DNA of 13,871 nt, from NCBI GenBank assembly GCA_945639745.1, contig CALZEK010000015.1, positions 1 to 13,871 of the forward strand, written 5' to 3'. Numbering within the stretch: position 1 is the first letter of the stretch; every line of letters begins with the position of its first letter. Of the stretch, positions 1 through 7,603 are shown in pieces. The translations under genes and the position numbers were made by a program. This stretch comes from an uncultured Bacillaceae bacterium. GTDB lineage: Bacteria > Bacillota > Bacilli > Bacillales > Amphibacillaceae. The notes under the pieces are model-generated. The model worked only from the letters and a program-made list of their open reading frames with translations. It had not been told where the DNA came from and made no database searches.

Positions 1-167
1 GATGAATCTAGCGTTGGTATTTCTGAACCTTCCATTAAATTAATTGTTGCAGTGTCACTTCCTGAATCTGATTTAGTTCCTTCAGATTTTTCTGAACTAT
101 CATCAAATCCACACCCAACAATTAAAAAGACAAATGCAATTGTTAATAATAAAAATAATTTCTTCAA
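1..167 (-). CDS. Oligopeptide ABC transporter substrate-binding lipoprotein, N-terminal fragment (cut by window edge)
   Basis: Only the first 55 codons are in the window; the frame is open to the edge. The protein starts MKKLFLLLTIAF, a short basic n-region plus hydrophobic h-region, then the lipobox I16-V17-G18-C19, so it should be a lipid-anchored extracytoplasmic protein. A Ser/Asp/Glu-rich linker follows, then INLMEGSEIPTLDSS, which resembles the mature start of SBP_bac_5 (OppA-type) peptide-binding proteins of Bacillota. The start is TTG (167-165): the upstream ATG is followed by a stop two codons on, whereas AGGGGG (about 175-180) lies at good distance from the TTG. It is distinct from the OppA encoded at 5957-7603 and has its own promoter. 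Solute-binding lipoprotein is well supported; peptide specificity rests on about 15 residues. Confidence 0.75.
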   Translation of the reverse strand, partial: MKKLFLLLTIAFVFLIVGCGFDDSSEKSEGTKSDSGSDTATINLMEGSEIPTLDS

Positions 168-231
168 AAAATTTCCCCCTTTATTTCATTTCTTTTACCT
201 CTAGTTATTTACTGCTCTAATAAATTAAAAA

Positions 232-246
232 TGACTGCGCTTACAA
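232..246 (-). promoter_or_regulatory. cre-like site (CcpA catabolite repression) downstream of the lipoprotein promoter
   Basis: On the minus strand the sequence is TTGTAAGCGCAGTCA. It fits the relaxed Bacillus cre consensus WTGNAANCGNWNNCW at every fixed position, with the central CG present. It lies about 10 to 25 bp downstream of the predicted transcript start, a position where CcpA acts as a roadblock repressor in known genes. This suggests that the binding protein is repressed by preferred carbon sources. The assignment is by consensus match and position only. Confidence 0.55.
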
Positions 247-263
247 TGTTTTTAGATGTTCTT

Positions 264-292
264 ACTATACAATGTTTTTTAACTTTTTGCAA
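264..292 (-). promoter_or_regulatory. Sigma-A-type promoter of the left-edge lipoprotein gene
   Basis: On the minus strand, a -35 box TTGCAA (292-287) and a -10 box TATAGT (269-264) are separated by exactly 17 bp. The predicted transcript start is near 257, which leaves an untranslated leader of about 90 nt before the TTG start at 167. The -10 matches consensus at 5 of 6 positions and the -35 at 4 of 6. There is no experimental support. Confidence 0.6.
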
Positions 293-350
293 GATTGCAC
301 TGACCTTTAAATGACAAGATTAAATATCTTTTAAGCAATTAAAAGTATAC

Positions 351-379
351 TTGTTTGCTAGCTTCAGATAAAATACAAT
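351..379 (+). promoter_or_regulatory. Putative promoter of the DUF3899-type gene
   Basis: TTGTTT (351-356), a 17-bp spacer, then TACAAT (374-379). The -10 box is good (5 of 6) and the -35 weak (3 of 6). The ribosome binding site GGAGG follows at 411-415, eight bases-odd before the ATG at 423. Another AT-rich -10 could be used. Confidence 0.45.
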
Positions 380-422
380 AAAGTGATATTTTACGATACA
401 TGACTTTCATGGAGGTATTTTT

Positions 423-788
423 ATGATTAAACAAGTTAGTATTTTAACTGTTTTTATAATTACACTTAGTCTTATTATTACAGTGTGGCAAGAACAATCT
501 ATACATTTAATTACCTTTTTAAATGCTTTATTTTCATGTGCCTTGGGATTAACACTTATTGGTGCGACAATTCACATATTAAATTCTGGCTTTTTTCAAA
601 CATATATTCATCAAGTTAAAAAAGTTTTTAGTCAATTTAGTAAAGCCAGTCAAATGGCTGATCAATTAGAAAGAAAAGATAAATTTGTTAATCATACTTT
701 TTTTGAATTTCCTTTTACGGTAAGTATTATTATTGCAGGAATAAATTTAACAATTATCAGTAGTCTGATATCGATAATTATTTCTTAA
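423..788 (+). CDS. Small membrane protein, DUF3899-like
   Basis: A 121-residue protein with three likely membrane segments: about 5-22, 30-52 and 97-120. Between the second and third lies a short basic, polar cytoplasmic-type stretch containing VKKVFSQFSK and QLERKDK. The pattern of a short first helix, then FLNALF...IGATIHILNSGFF, then a Lys-rich loop, then a last helix preceded by FEFPF matches my memory of the DUF3899 family of Bacillota, which has about this length and no known function. GGAGG at 411-415 supports the ATG. The gene is monocistronic, divergent from the lipoprotein gene on its left, and overlaps the convergent peptidase gene by 11 bp at its 3' end, with no terminator visible after the stop. 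Family assignment is moderately sure; the role is unknown. Confidence 0.7.
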   Translation: MIKQVSILTVFIITLSLIITVWQEQSIHLITFLNALFSCALGLTLIGATIHILNSGFFQTYIHQVKKVFSQFSKASQMADQLERKDKFVNHTFFEFPFTVSIIIAGINLTIISSLISIIIS

Positions 789-1848
789 TTAAACGATAAT
801 CAAGTGCTTCAACGACTCTCCCTTGCCTGCCTATAGTTGTTGTTGCTTGTGTTAATGAATTTAAAATCGCTTCTTCAGTTACTTCAGCTACCCCTCTAAA
901 TAATTCATTCATAACTGGATGATCTTCACGTAATTGTACAAGTGTTTCTTCTTGATCTGAGGTTTGGGTAGAAAATGTTTGTGCTGTAGAAAAAGCGATA
1001 ATAATATCACCACTTCCATGAGCAATTTGACTTCCTGATTTGCCGAGTCCGATTCCTGCGCGCTTAGTTAGGCGACTTAATTGTCGTTCATTTAAAGGAG
1101 CGTTAGTTGCTAAGATAATCATGATCGATCCATCTGACTCTTTACTTGTTTGTTTTTCATTTAACTTCGCTTGCTTTGAAAAAATCTGATGTCGTAATAA
1201 ATCTTTTTCTTGGCCAAAATTGCTTACAACAAGGCATCCAATTGTATATGTCTGATTTATGTTACTACTTTTAATTAATCGAGAGGATGTGCCAATTCCT
1301 CCCTTATAATCACAACAAACCATGCCCATTCCAGCACCTACCGCGCCCTCTTTGGCTTGATCTGTCCTTGCATTATTAATCGCTTGTTTAGCATGAGTTG
1401 GTTCTACTATAAATTTTCTAATACTGTTTAAATAACTATCATTGCATTCACCGACAACAACATTAACTGTGCCGACTGTATTACCGATTTCAGGATTTTC
1501 TTCTAGCAAATATTCTAATGTGCCTTGTGTCACTGCCGGGACACCGAATGTATTTGTCAACATAATGGGCGATTCTAACCTACCTAATTCCTCTAATTGA
1601 ATTAAACCTGTTGTTTTTCCAAAGCCATTTAATACATGGCTAGCTGCAGCCACTTTATTCCGAAACAAATTGCCTCCATGGGGTAAAATAGCTGTTACAC
1701 CCGTACTTGCGTATTCATTATTTCCAAGTGGATAATGAAGGGTTTTATGTCCGACGTGAACACCTGGCACATCTGTCAGACAATTTTTAACTCCTACTGG
1801 TAAGATACCAATCGAGATTCCTAAGTCTCTTAATTTATGTCTGGTCAT
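778..1848 (-). CDS. P1-family (S58, DmpA-like) aminopeptidase
   Basis: A 356-residue cytoplasmic enzyme of the DmpA/BapA group, N-terminal nucleophile hydrolases that cut themselves at a Gly-Ser bond and then remove N-terminal residues from small peptides, sometimes D-Ala or beta-amino acids. Family marks are visible in order: RDLGI (7-11) and LTDVPGVHVGH (24-34) at the start; CNDSYLNSIR with the equivalent of the active-site Tyr at 139; an Asn at 210 in VVSNFG; and the Gly240-Ser241 self-cleavage pair in DGSIMIILATNAPL. After that come RQLSRLTKRAGIGLGKSGS and HGSGDIIIAFST (277-288). Length is typical. AAAGGAG lies 8 bp before the ATG. The gene lies about 75 bp downstream of oppF, beyond a terminator, on the same strand. 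That suggests it processes peptides brought in by Opp, but its substrate cannot be read from the sequence. I see no strong promoter in the gap. Confidence 0.88.
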   Translation of the reverse strand: MTRHKLRDLGISIGILPVGVKNCLTDVPGVHVGHKTLHYPLGNNEYASTGVTAILPHGGNLFRNKVAAASHVLNGFGKTTGLIQLEELGRLESPIMLTNTFGVPAVTQGTLEYLLEENPEIGNTVGTVNVVVGECNDSYLNSIRKFIVEPTHAKQAINNARTDQAKEGAVGAGMGMVCCDYKGGIGTSSRLIKSSNINQTYTIGCLVVSNFGQEKDLLRHQIFSKQAKLNEKQTSKESDGSIMIILATNAPLNERQLSRLTKRAGIGLGKSGSQIAHGSGDIIIAFSTAQTFSTQTSDQEETLVQLREDHPVMNELFRGVAEVTEEAILNSLTQATTTIGRQGRVVEALDYRLIKK

Positions 1849-1892
1849 ATTTTTACTCCTTTGTTTAAATCTCAGTTTATTAATCTATTTTA

Positions 1893-1923
1893 TAAAAAAA
1901 GAAGCTGAATATCTCAGCTTCTT
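1893..1923 (-). terminator. Rho-independent terminator of the opp operon
   Basis: On the minus strand, directly after the oppF stop codon: a perfect 10-bp stem (AAGAAGCTGA paired with TCAGCTTCTT; 1923-1914 and 1908-1899), a 5-nt loop, and a run of seven T on the transcript side (1900-1894). This is a textbook intrinsic terminator. Read-through would be needed if the peptidase gene downstream has no promoter of its own. Confidence 0.9.
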
Positions 1924-2925
1924 CTAATTTTGTGTGAATTTATCTTTATAACGATCATCATGCATATGACAAGCAACGAAGTGACCCGGCTTACGTTCTT
2001 TAAATGCAGGTTTTTCTTCGCTACAAATATCAGTTGCAAAAGGACAACGCGTTCTAAAAACACATCCACTAGGAGGATCGATTGGACTTGGTAATTCTCC
2101 CTTTACTTCAATTCTTTGTCTTGTTCTTTCTAGTTCCGGATCAGGCACAGGGACTGCACTCAGTAAAATTTGAGTGTATGGATGAAGTGGATCTTCATAC
2201 AATGCTTCACTTGTTGCAATTTCTGCCATATTACCTAAATACATCACACCAACACGATCACTAATATGACGAACCATCGATAAATCATGCGCTATGAATA
2301 AGTAGGTTAAGTTACGTTCTTCTTGCAATTCTTTTAATAAATTAACAACTTGAGCCTGGATAGATACATCAAGAGCAGAAATTGGTTCATCAGCAACGAT
2401 AAACTCTGGATTCACTGCTAGTGCACGTGCTATTCCAATACGTTGACGTTGTCCTCCACTAAATTCGTGAGGGTAACGGTTTCTATGTTCTCGGTTTAAA
2501 CCGACGATTTCTAATAATTCATTGACGCGATTAACACGCTCTGTTTTATCTTTAACAAGTCCATGAATATCTAATCCTTCTGAAATGATATCTAAAACTG
2601 TCATACGAGGATTTAATGATGCATATGGGTCTTGGAATATCATTTGCATATTTTGATTTAATTGTTTTAAATCTTTTTTAGATTTTTTATCATGAACACT
2701 TTTATCTTTAAAGATGACTTCGCCTTCAGTTGCTTCATATAATCCTAAAATTGTTCTACCTGCTGTTGATTTACCACACCCTGATTCACCAACTAATCCA
2801 AAGGTTTCGCCTTTATGAATATCAAATGTAATTCCATCAACTGCTTTTAAAACTGTCTTACGATCGATCGAGAAATGTTTCTTTAAATCTTTTATTTGTA
2901 AAATCTTCTCTTTTGAATTTTCCAT
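1924..2925 (-). CDS. oppF: Oligopeptide ABC transporter ATP-binding protein OppF
   Basis: A 333-residue ATPase, one of the two nucleotide-binding subunits of the Opp importer; it works as a heterodimer with OppD on the cytoplasmic face. Visible: Walker A GESGCGKS (46-53), Q-loop Gln98 in FQDPYASLNPR, signature FSGGQ (155-159), Walker B ending in ADEP with catalytic Glu180, and switch His213 (IAHDLS). The C-terminal oligopeptide-transporter domain carries four Cys (288, 294, 301, 319) spaced like those that hold a 4Fe-4S cluster in related peptide-transporter ATPases. The ATG follows the oppD stop with no gap, and the ribosome binding site lies inside the oppD end, so translation is probably coupled. 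It is the last gene of the operon. The F rather than D assignment rests on gene order and the SGCGKS/FSGGQ type. Confidence 0.93.
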   Translation of the reverse strand: MENSKEKILQIKDLKKHFSIDRKTVLKAVDGITFDIHKGETFGLVGESGCGKSTAGRTILGLYEATEGEVIFKDKSVHDKKSKKDLKQLNQNMQMIFQDPYASLNPRMTVLDIISEGLDIHGLVKDKTERVNRVNELLEIVGLNREHRNRYPHEFSGGQRQRIGIARALAVNPEFIVADEPISALDVSIQAQVVNLLKELQEERNLTYLFIAHDLSMVRHISDRVGVMYLGNMAEIATSEALYEDPLHPYTQILLSAVPVPDPELERTRQRIEVKGELPSPIDPPSGCVFRTRCPFATDICSEEKPAFKERKPGHFVACHMHDDRYKDKFTQN

Positions 2926-3945
2926 TTACTTATCTCCTCCTGCAAAAATATTTTCTGGAGGTGCTACTTTCGGTGCACGTTCGTCTAATAACCAACATGC
3001 TGTTTTTTGAGTACTTGATGACTCAATATAATCTGGCATATGCTGATCACAGACTTTCATCGCATGTGGACAACGTGCTGCAAATGGACATCCTTTTGGC
3101 GGATCTTTTAAATCTGGTGGTGATCCAGGAATCGATTGCAGATCTCCTTTTGCATCATCTACTTTAGGCATAGAACCCAGTAAGCCCCAAGTATAAGGAT
3201 GCTTTGGTTGATAAAATATTTCATCAACGGTGCCTGTTTCAACAATTTTTCCACCATACATTACCGCTACACGATCAGCTGCATTGGCAACAACACCTAA
3301 ATCATGAGTAATTAAAACAATGCCTGTTTTTCTTTTACTTTGAATGTCGCGTAAAAGCTCTAATATTTGGGCTTGAATTGTTACATCAAGTGCTGTTGTC
3401 GGTTCATCAGCAATTAAAATTTTGGGGTCACAAGAAAGTGCAATTGCAATTACTGCACGCTGTCTCATCCCACCTGAATATTCATGCGGATATTGATTAA
3501 TTCGTCTTTCCGGGTTAGGAATTCCAACTAATCTTAATAATTCCAATCCGCGTTCTTTTGCTTCTTCTTTAGACATATTTTGGTGTTTAATTAAACCTTC
3601 TGTAATTTGACGTCCCACTTTCATTGTTGGATTTAAAGACGTCATTGGGTCTTGGAATATCATACCCATTTCTTGTCCACGAATATTTTCCATTTCTTTT
3701 TCTGTTTTATGAACAATATCTTCACCATTCATTAAAATCGAACCTGACTTAAATTCTCCAGGTGGCATTGATAAAAGTCGCATGATTGATTGAACAGTTA
3801 CACTTTTTCCAGATCCAGATTCTCCAACAATAGCGAGTGTTTCACCTTCATGTAAGTCGAAGTTGACATCACGTACTGCTTGAACTTCTCCACCATAAGT
3901 GTGAAAAGATATTGATAAGTTATTTACTTCTAATAATTTTTTCAT
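2926..3945 (-). CDS. oppD: Oligopeptide ABC transporter ATP-binding protein OppD
   Basis: A 339-residue ATPase partner of OppF. Motifs: Walker A GESGSGKS (41-48), Gln98 in FQDPMTSLNP, signature YSGGM (156-160, the usual OppD/DppD variant of LSGGQ), Walker B ILIADEP with Glu181, D-loop ALDV, and His214 in ITHDLG. The C-terminal domain has Cys286, Cys292, Cys299 and Cys317, again the probable 4Fe-4S ligands (GCPFAARCPHAMKVC). It starts 17 bp after the oppC stop with a strong GGGAGGGAG ribosome binding site, and is followed directly by oppF. Length matches Bacillus OppD. Nothing is broken or missing. Confidence 0.94.
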   Translation of the reverse strand: MKKLLEVNNLSISFHTYGGEVQAVRDVNFDLHEGETLAIVGESGSGKSVTVQSIMRLLSMPPGEFKSGSILMNGEDIVHKTEKEMENIRGQEMGMIFQDPMTSLNPTMKVGRQITEGLIKHQNMSKEEAKERGLELLRLVGIPNPERRINQYPHEYSGGMRQRAVIAIALSCDPKILIADEPTTALDVTIQAQILELLRDIQSKRKTGIVLITHDLGVVANAADRVAVMYGGKIVETGTVDEIFYQPKHPYTWGLLGSMPKVDDAKGDLQSIPGSPPDLKDPPKGCPFAARCPHAMKVCDQHMPDYIESSSTQKTACWLLDERAPKVAPPENIFAGGDK

Positions 3946-3962
3946 ATTTTTCTCCCTCCCAA

Positions 3963-4886
3963 CTAACGGCGGTCTTTCGGATCTAATGCATCTCTCATTC
4001 CATCTCCAACAACGTTAAATGCTAACATCGTTAAACATATAAAGAATGCTGGGAAGAATAACTGATAAGGATAATAACGTAATGACGCTAATGCATCAGA
4101 TGTCATTGTACCCCAACTCGCTTGAGGAGCTGGTACACCTAAACCTAAGAAGCTTAAAAATGCCTCAGTAAAAATCGCATTCGGAATTGTTAATGTTAAT
4201 GTGACAAGTATCGCACCAATAGCATTTGGTACTAAGTGTTTTGTCATAATTCGCATCGTATTAGCACCTAATGATTTGGATGCTAGAATAAATTCTTCTG
4301 ATTTTAATTTTAACACTTCGCCTCGAACAATTCGGGCCATACCTATCCACCCTGTAATTGTCATAGCAATAATTAACGTCCACAATCCTTGTGGCATAAT
4401 AACCATTAGTAAGATAACAACAAGTAAATAAGGAACACCTGATAATATATCAGCAATACGCATCATATATTCATCAACTCGTCCGCCTACATAACCTGCA
4501 ACTGTCCCCCAGATTACCCCGATAATTAAATCGATAAAAGCAGCTGTTAATCCAATGAATAATGAAATACGCGCTCCATACCATGTTCTTGCAAACAAGT
4601 CACGTCCTAAATTATCTGTTCCAAACCAATGTTCCCAAGAAGGCGATTGGTTTGCATTCATTAAATTATTATCTGAATAATTTTGTCCCGATATTAATGT
4701 TCCTGTCAGTGACATTATCCCTAAAAGAACAATTACGATAATACCTAAAATTGCTAATTTATTTTGCTTAAAACGGCGCCATGCATCTTTCCAAAATGAT
4801 GTACTTTCACCGGCTATTCTTTCAGCGTCTGAATCATCATAGTGGATTGCTTCGAAATCTGATTCTTTAATTTGTTTATGTGACAT
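3963..4886 (-). CDS. oppC: Oligopeptide ABC transporter permease OppC
   Basis: A 307-residue inner permease of the Opp importer. It has a hydrophilic, acidic N-terminal arm of about 35 residues, a first membrane helix near 43-62, then the extracytoplasmic stretch with FGTDNLGRDLFAR (88-100), which is typical of OppC/DppC. About five further helices follow. The coupling EAA-type loop (about 197-221, EEFILASKSLGA...KHLVPN) contacts the ATPases, and the C-terminal GDGMRDALDPK is also family-typical. AAGGAGG lies before the ATG, inside the 3' end of oppB; only 2 bp separate the oppB stop from this ATG, so the two permeases are likely made together. Confidence 0.94.
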   Translation of the reverse strand: MSHKQIKESDFEAIHYDDSDAERIAGESTSFWKDAWRRFKQNKLAILGIIVIVLLGIMSLTGTLISGQNYSDNNLMNANQSPSWEHWFGTDNLGRDLFARTWYGARISLFIGLTAAFIDLIIGVIWGTVAGYVGGRVDEYMMRIADILSGVPYLLVVILLMVIMPQGLWTLIIAMTITGWIGMARIVRGEVLKLKSEEFILASKSLGANTMRIMTKHLVPNAIGAILVTLTLTIPNAIFTEAFLSFLGLGVPAPQASWGTMTSDALASLRYYPYQLFFPAFFICLTMLAFNVVGDGMRDALDPKDRR

Positions 4887-4888
4887 TA

Positions 4889-5821
4889 TTAATCCTCCTT
4901 TTTTCCAGTGATTTTGATACGAGGATCGATTAGTCCGTAAATAATATCAACAATTAAAATTGAAACTAATAATAATACACTAAAGAACACTGTTGTACCC
5001 ATAATTACGGTATAATCTCGATTTGTAATACTTTCAACGAATTCGTTTCCTAAGCCAGGTATAGCAAAAATTCTTTCGATTATAAAACTACCTGTTAATA
5101 TAGCTATAACGAGCGGCCCTATGTATGATATAACTGGTAAAATTGCATTTCTTATGCCGTGTCGATAAATCGTAACACGTCCACTTAATCCTTTTGCTTT
5201 AGCTGTTTTTATGTAGTCTGAGTTAAGTACATCTAACATACTTGAACGCATTAAACGAGCAATAAATGCTAGCGGTGTTGTTGCTAATGCTATTGCTGGT
5301 AAAATACTGTGGGCAAATGAATCAAACCTTGCCACAGGTAGCATTTGCAATTTAAATGCAAAAATGTATTGTAAAATCGTAGCTAAAATAAAGCTAGGTA
5401 CTGAAATTCCTAATACTGCAAATATCATCGCAGCATAATCTCCAAATTTATTATGATAGAGTGCTGCAAACACCCCTAAAAATACTCCAATTGAAAGTGC
5501 TAAGAAAATTGCTTCTAACCCTAGTATCAATGAGTAAGGGAAACTTCTATTAATAATACTATTGACACTTTGTCCCTTTTGTTTAAAAGATGGACCAAAA
5601 TCCCATTTAGCAACATTGACTAAGTAATCTTTATATTGAATATATAAAGGTTCATTTAAACCATAAGCTTCATTTAATTGTTCTTCAATCTTAGGTGGAA
5701 CTTTTCTTTCAGATGTAAACGGTCCACCTGGTGCAGCTTGCATCAGGAAAAAGGTAATTGTCACAATAAAAAACAATGAAACAACAATATAAACTAATCT
5801 TTTTAAGATATATTTTAACAC
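4889..5821 (-). CDS. oppB: Oligopeptide ABC transporter permease OppB (GTG start)
   Basis: The partner permease of OppC, 310 residues from a GTG start, close to the usual length for Bacillus OppB. From that start it reads [20 protein letters not shown], the normal family N-terminus; [10 protein letters not shown] (26-35), YGLNEPL (53-59) and WDFGPSF (73-79) follow. Later come the EAA-type loop (201-230, [14 protein letters not shown]...NAILPVI) and PGLG (255-258), with six or so membrane helices. A longer in-frame ATG at 5908 would add 29 residues ([12 protein letters not shown]...) unlike OppB, has no good ribosome binding site, and would begin next to the oppA-oppB hairpin. GGAGGTG (about 5829-5835) lies 7 bp before the GTG and decides the start. 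Confidence 0.93.
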   Translation of the reverse strand: MLKYILKRLVYIVVSLFFIVTITFFLMQAAPGGPFTSERKVPPKIEEQLNEAYGLNEPLYIQYKDYLVNVAKWDFGPSFKQKGQSVNSIINRSFPYSLILGLEAIFLALSIGVFLGVFAALYHNKFGDYAAMIFAVLGISVPSFILATILQYIFAFKLQMLPVARFDSFAHSILPAIALATTPLAFIARLMRSSMLDVLNSDYIKTAKAKGLSGRVTIYRHGIRNAILPVISYIGPLVIAILTGSFIIERIFAIPGLGNEFVESITNRDYTVIMGTTVFFSVLLLVSILIVDIIYGLIDPRIKITGKKED

Positions 5822-5828
5822 TTGTTTG

Positions 5829-5835
5829 CACCTCC
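5829..5835 (-). promoter_or_regulatory. Ribosome binding site that fixes the oppB start
   Basis: The minus-strand sequence GGAGGTG, complementary to the 3' end of 16S rRNA, sits 7 bp before the GTG at 5821-5819. The competing upstream ATG at 5908 has no such site. Confidence 0.8.
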
Positions 5836-5914
5836 AATAATGAAATCTATTCATTTTCATCCATATAAAACGAAGTTCATTAAAAATATTCGAGTTATTC
5901 TTATTCAAATAAAT

Positions 5915-5939
5915 GAGGGGTGACCAGAGATCACCCCTC
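5915..5939 (-). terminator. Stem-loop between oppA and oppB, probably a leaky terminator or RNA-stabilising hairpin
   Basis: A perfect 9-bp GC-rich stem (GAGGGGTGA paired with TCACCCCTC) with a 7-nt loop lies 17 bp after the oppA stop. On the minus strand it is followed by ATTTATTTG, a poor T run. It therefore looks like a partial terminator, or a 3' block against RNA decay, that would let oppA mRNA exceed oppBCDF mRNA. Such hairpins after binding-protein genes are well known in ABC importer operons. A weak promoter-like pair downstream (TTGAAT near 5909, TTTAAT 18 bp on) could also serve oppB. Confidence 0.7.
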
Positions 5940-5956
5940 TTAAAAACTAATTATTA

Positions 5957-7603
5957 TTACTCTTCAGCAATATAACCCCACTTGTACTGGATAGTTCCAA
6001 TTGGTGATACTGTAATATTTTTTACATTATCTTGATGTGCATAAAGGTTTGTATAGAAGTAAACTGGATTAATTACCATTTGATCCATAAATAATTCTTC
6101 TGCTTCTCTTAAGATATCACGACGTTTGTCTGAATCAAGCTCTGTACGTGATTCTTTGATTAATTCCTTATACTCATCATTTTCCCAGTTTGTATAGTTA
6201 TTTCCTCCTGTTGACTCAAAGATCTCTAAGAAGTTAATTGCATCGTTAAAGTCAGCAATCCAACCAATACGACCTACTTGATAATCTCCTTCACCTAGTG
6301 AATCAAGGTATACTGCCCATTCTTCGTTACTTAATTCTACATCGACTTCTAAATTAGTTTTCCACATTTCTTGAGCTGCTTGTGCAATTGCTGCGTGCCC
6401 TTCGTCTGTGTTATAAGATAAATGAACTGTTGGTAGTTCATCAAGACCCATTTCTTCTAATCCTTTTTCTAAATGTTCTTTTGCTTTTTCAACATCATTA
6501 TCTTTAAAGTAACCTTCTTCGTTCTCTTCAAACATTGAAGGTGGGACTAGTGCCATAGCTGGCTTTTGTTCACCTTGTGTCACATTATCAACAATACTCT
6601 GACGATCCATTGCTAAAGCAAATGCTTTACGAATATTTTCATTATTGAATGGTTCTTCATCATGGTTAAATGTATAGTAGTATAATCCACCACGGTCAGT
6701 TATTTCTAATTCATCATTTTCTTTCATTGACTTGATTGCTGCTAGTGGCACTGAACCTGTAGGATCTCCTACCCAGTCAAGGTCACCATTTTGGAATAAC
6801 TGTAACTCTGTTGATTCTTCTTCAATCATGTTCATGTTAATTGTTTCTAATTTAACTGTATCTGCATCCCAATAATCTTCATTCTTTTCAATTGTAATGC
6901 TGTCTTTATGAGCCCAGTCTACTAATTTAAATGGTCCATTAGATACATAATCTTCTCCTGCATCAAGTGACCAATCTTCATTTGCTGTTGTTACCTCTTC
7001 ATTAATTGGATAATAAGTATAAAATGCTGTTAACTCTAAGAAATATTCTGTTGGTTGCTCTAACTCAACAACTAATGTTTGATCATCTTCAACTGTAATT
7101 CCTACATCATCTAATGATCCACCATTTTCTTTAGCATCTTCAGCACCTTTAATAGGATATAACTGATATGCATAGTCCGCATCTGGATTTTCTGGATCTA
7201 GTACCCATTTCCAAGCATATTCAAAATCACTTGCTGTTACTGGATCTCCGTTTGTCCAAGTTGCATCTTCACGTAATTTAAATGTATAAGTCAATTCATC
7301 TTCAGATATGTCCCAGCTCTCAGCCATTCCTGGTACTATTTCTTCTTCTTGATCTACTCGCGTTAATCCTTCAAAAACTTGATATAATACAGCACTTGAT
7401 GTTGTATCTGTTGACATTCCTGGGTGTAATGAAGGCGGTTCCGATTTAATGTTAACATTTAATACTTGCTCTGCTGCAAGTCCTTCTTCACCGTTTGATC
7501 CTGCTTCTTTATCATTTCCTTCACTATCTCCGCCACCACATGCTGCTAATAAAATACTAAGCGCAAAAAATAATGTAAGGATTGACCATCTTTTTAAATT
7601 CAT
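5957..7603 (-). CDS. oppA: Oligopeptide-binding lipoprotein OppA
   Basis: A 548-residue extracytoplasmic binding protein that captures peptides and delivers them to OppBC. The signal peptide MNLKRWSILTLFFALSILLAAC ends in the lipobox L19-A20-A21-C22, followed by a flexible Gly/Ser/Asp/Glu linker to about residue 45. The mature part shows SBP_bac_5 features: SEPPSLHPGMSTDTTS, VFEGLTRVDQE, PGMAESWDIS, YTFKLREDATWTNGDPVTASDF and, near the C-terminus, GRIGWIADFNDAINFLEIF. Length agrees with Bacillus OppA (about 545). The protein is very rich in Asp and Glu, which would fit life in salty or alkaline surroundings. GGGGG lies 9 bp before the ATG. It is the first gene of oppABCDF, with its promoter at 7660-7688 and a hairpin after the stop. 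The exact peptide preference is unknown. Confidence 0.94.
   Translation of the reverse strand: MNLKRWSILTLFFALSILLAACGGGDSEGNDKEAGSNGEEGLAAEQVLNVNIKSEPPSLHPGMSTDTTSSAVLYQVFEGLTRVDQEEEIVPGMAESWDISEDELTYTFKLREDATWTNGDPVTASDFEYAWKWVLDPENPDADYAYQLYPIKGAEDAKENGGSLDDVGITVEDDQTLVVELEQPTEYFLELTAFYTYYPINEEVTTANEDWSLDAGEDYVSNGPFKLVDWAHKDSITIEKNEDYWDADTVKLETINMNMIEEESTELQLFQNGDLDWVGDPTGSVPLAAIKSMKENDELEITDRGGLYYYTFNHDEEPFNNENIRKAFALAMDRQSIVDNVTQGEQKPAMALVPPSMFEENEEGYFKDNDVEKAKEHLEKGLEEMGLDELPTVHLSYNTDEGHAAIAQAAQEMWKTNLEVDVELSNEEWAVYLDSLGEGDYQVGRIGWIADFNDAINFLEIFESTGGNNYTNWENDEYKELIKESRTELDSDKRRDILREAEELFMDQMVINPVYFYTNLYAHQDNVKNITVSPIGTIQYKWGYIAEE

Noticed and set aside
2082..3167. Plus-strand open frames at 2082-2264 and 2913-3167
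   Set aside because: They lie antisense within oppF and oppD, lack ribosome binding sites and give proteins with no recognisable features.
4201..4431. Plus-strand open frame inside oppC
   Set aside because: Fully covered by the well-supported oppC gene on the other strand; composition is that of a shadow frame.
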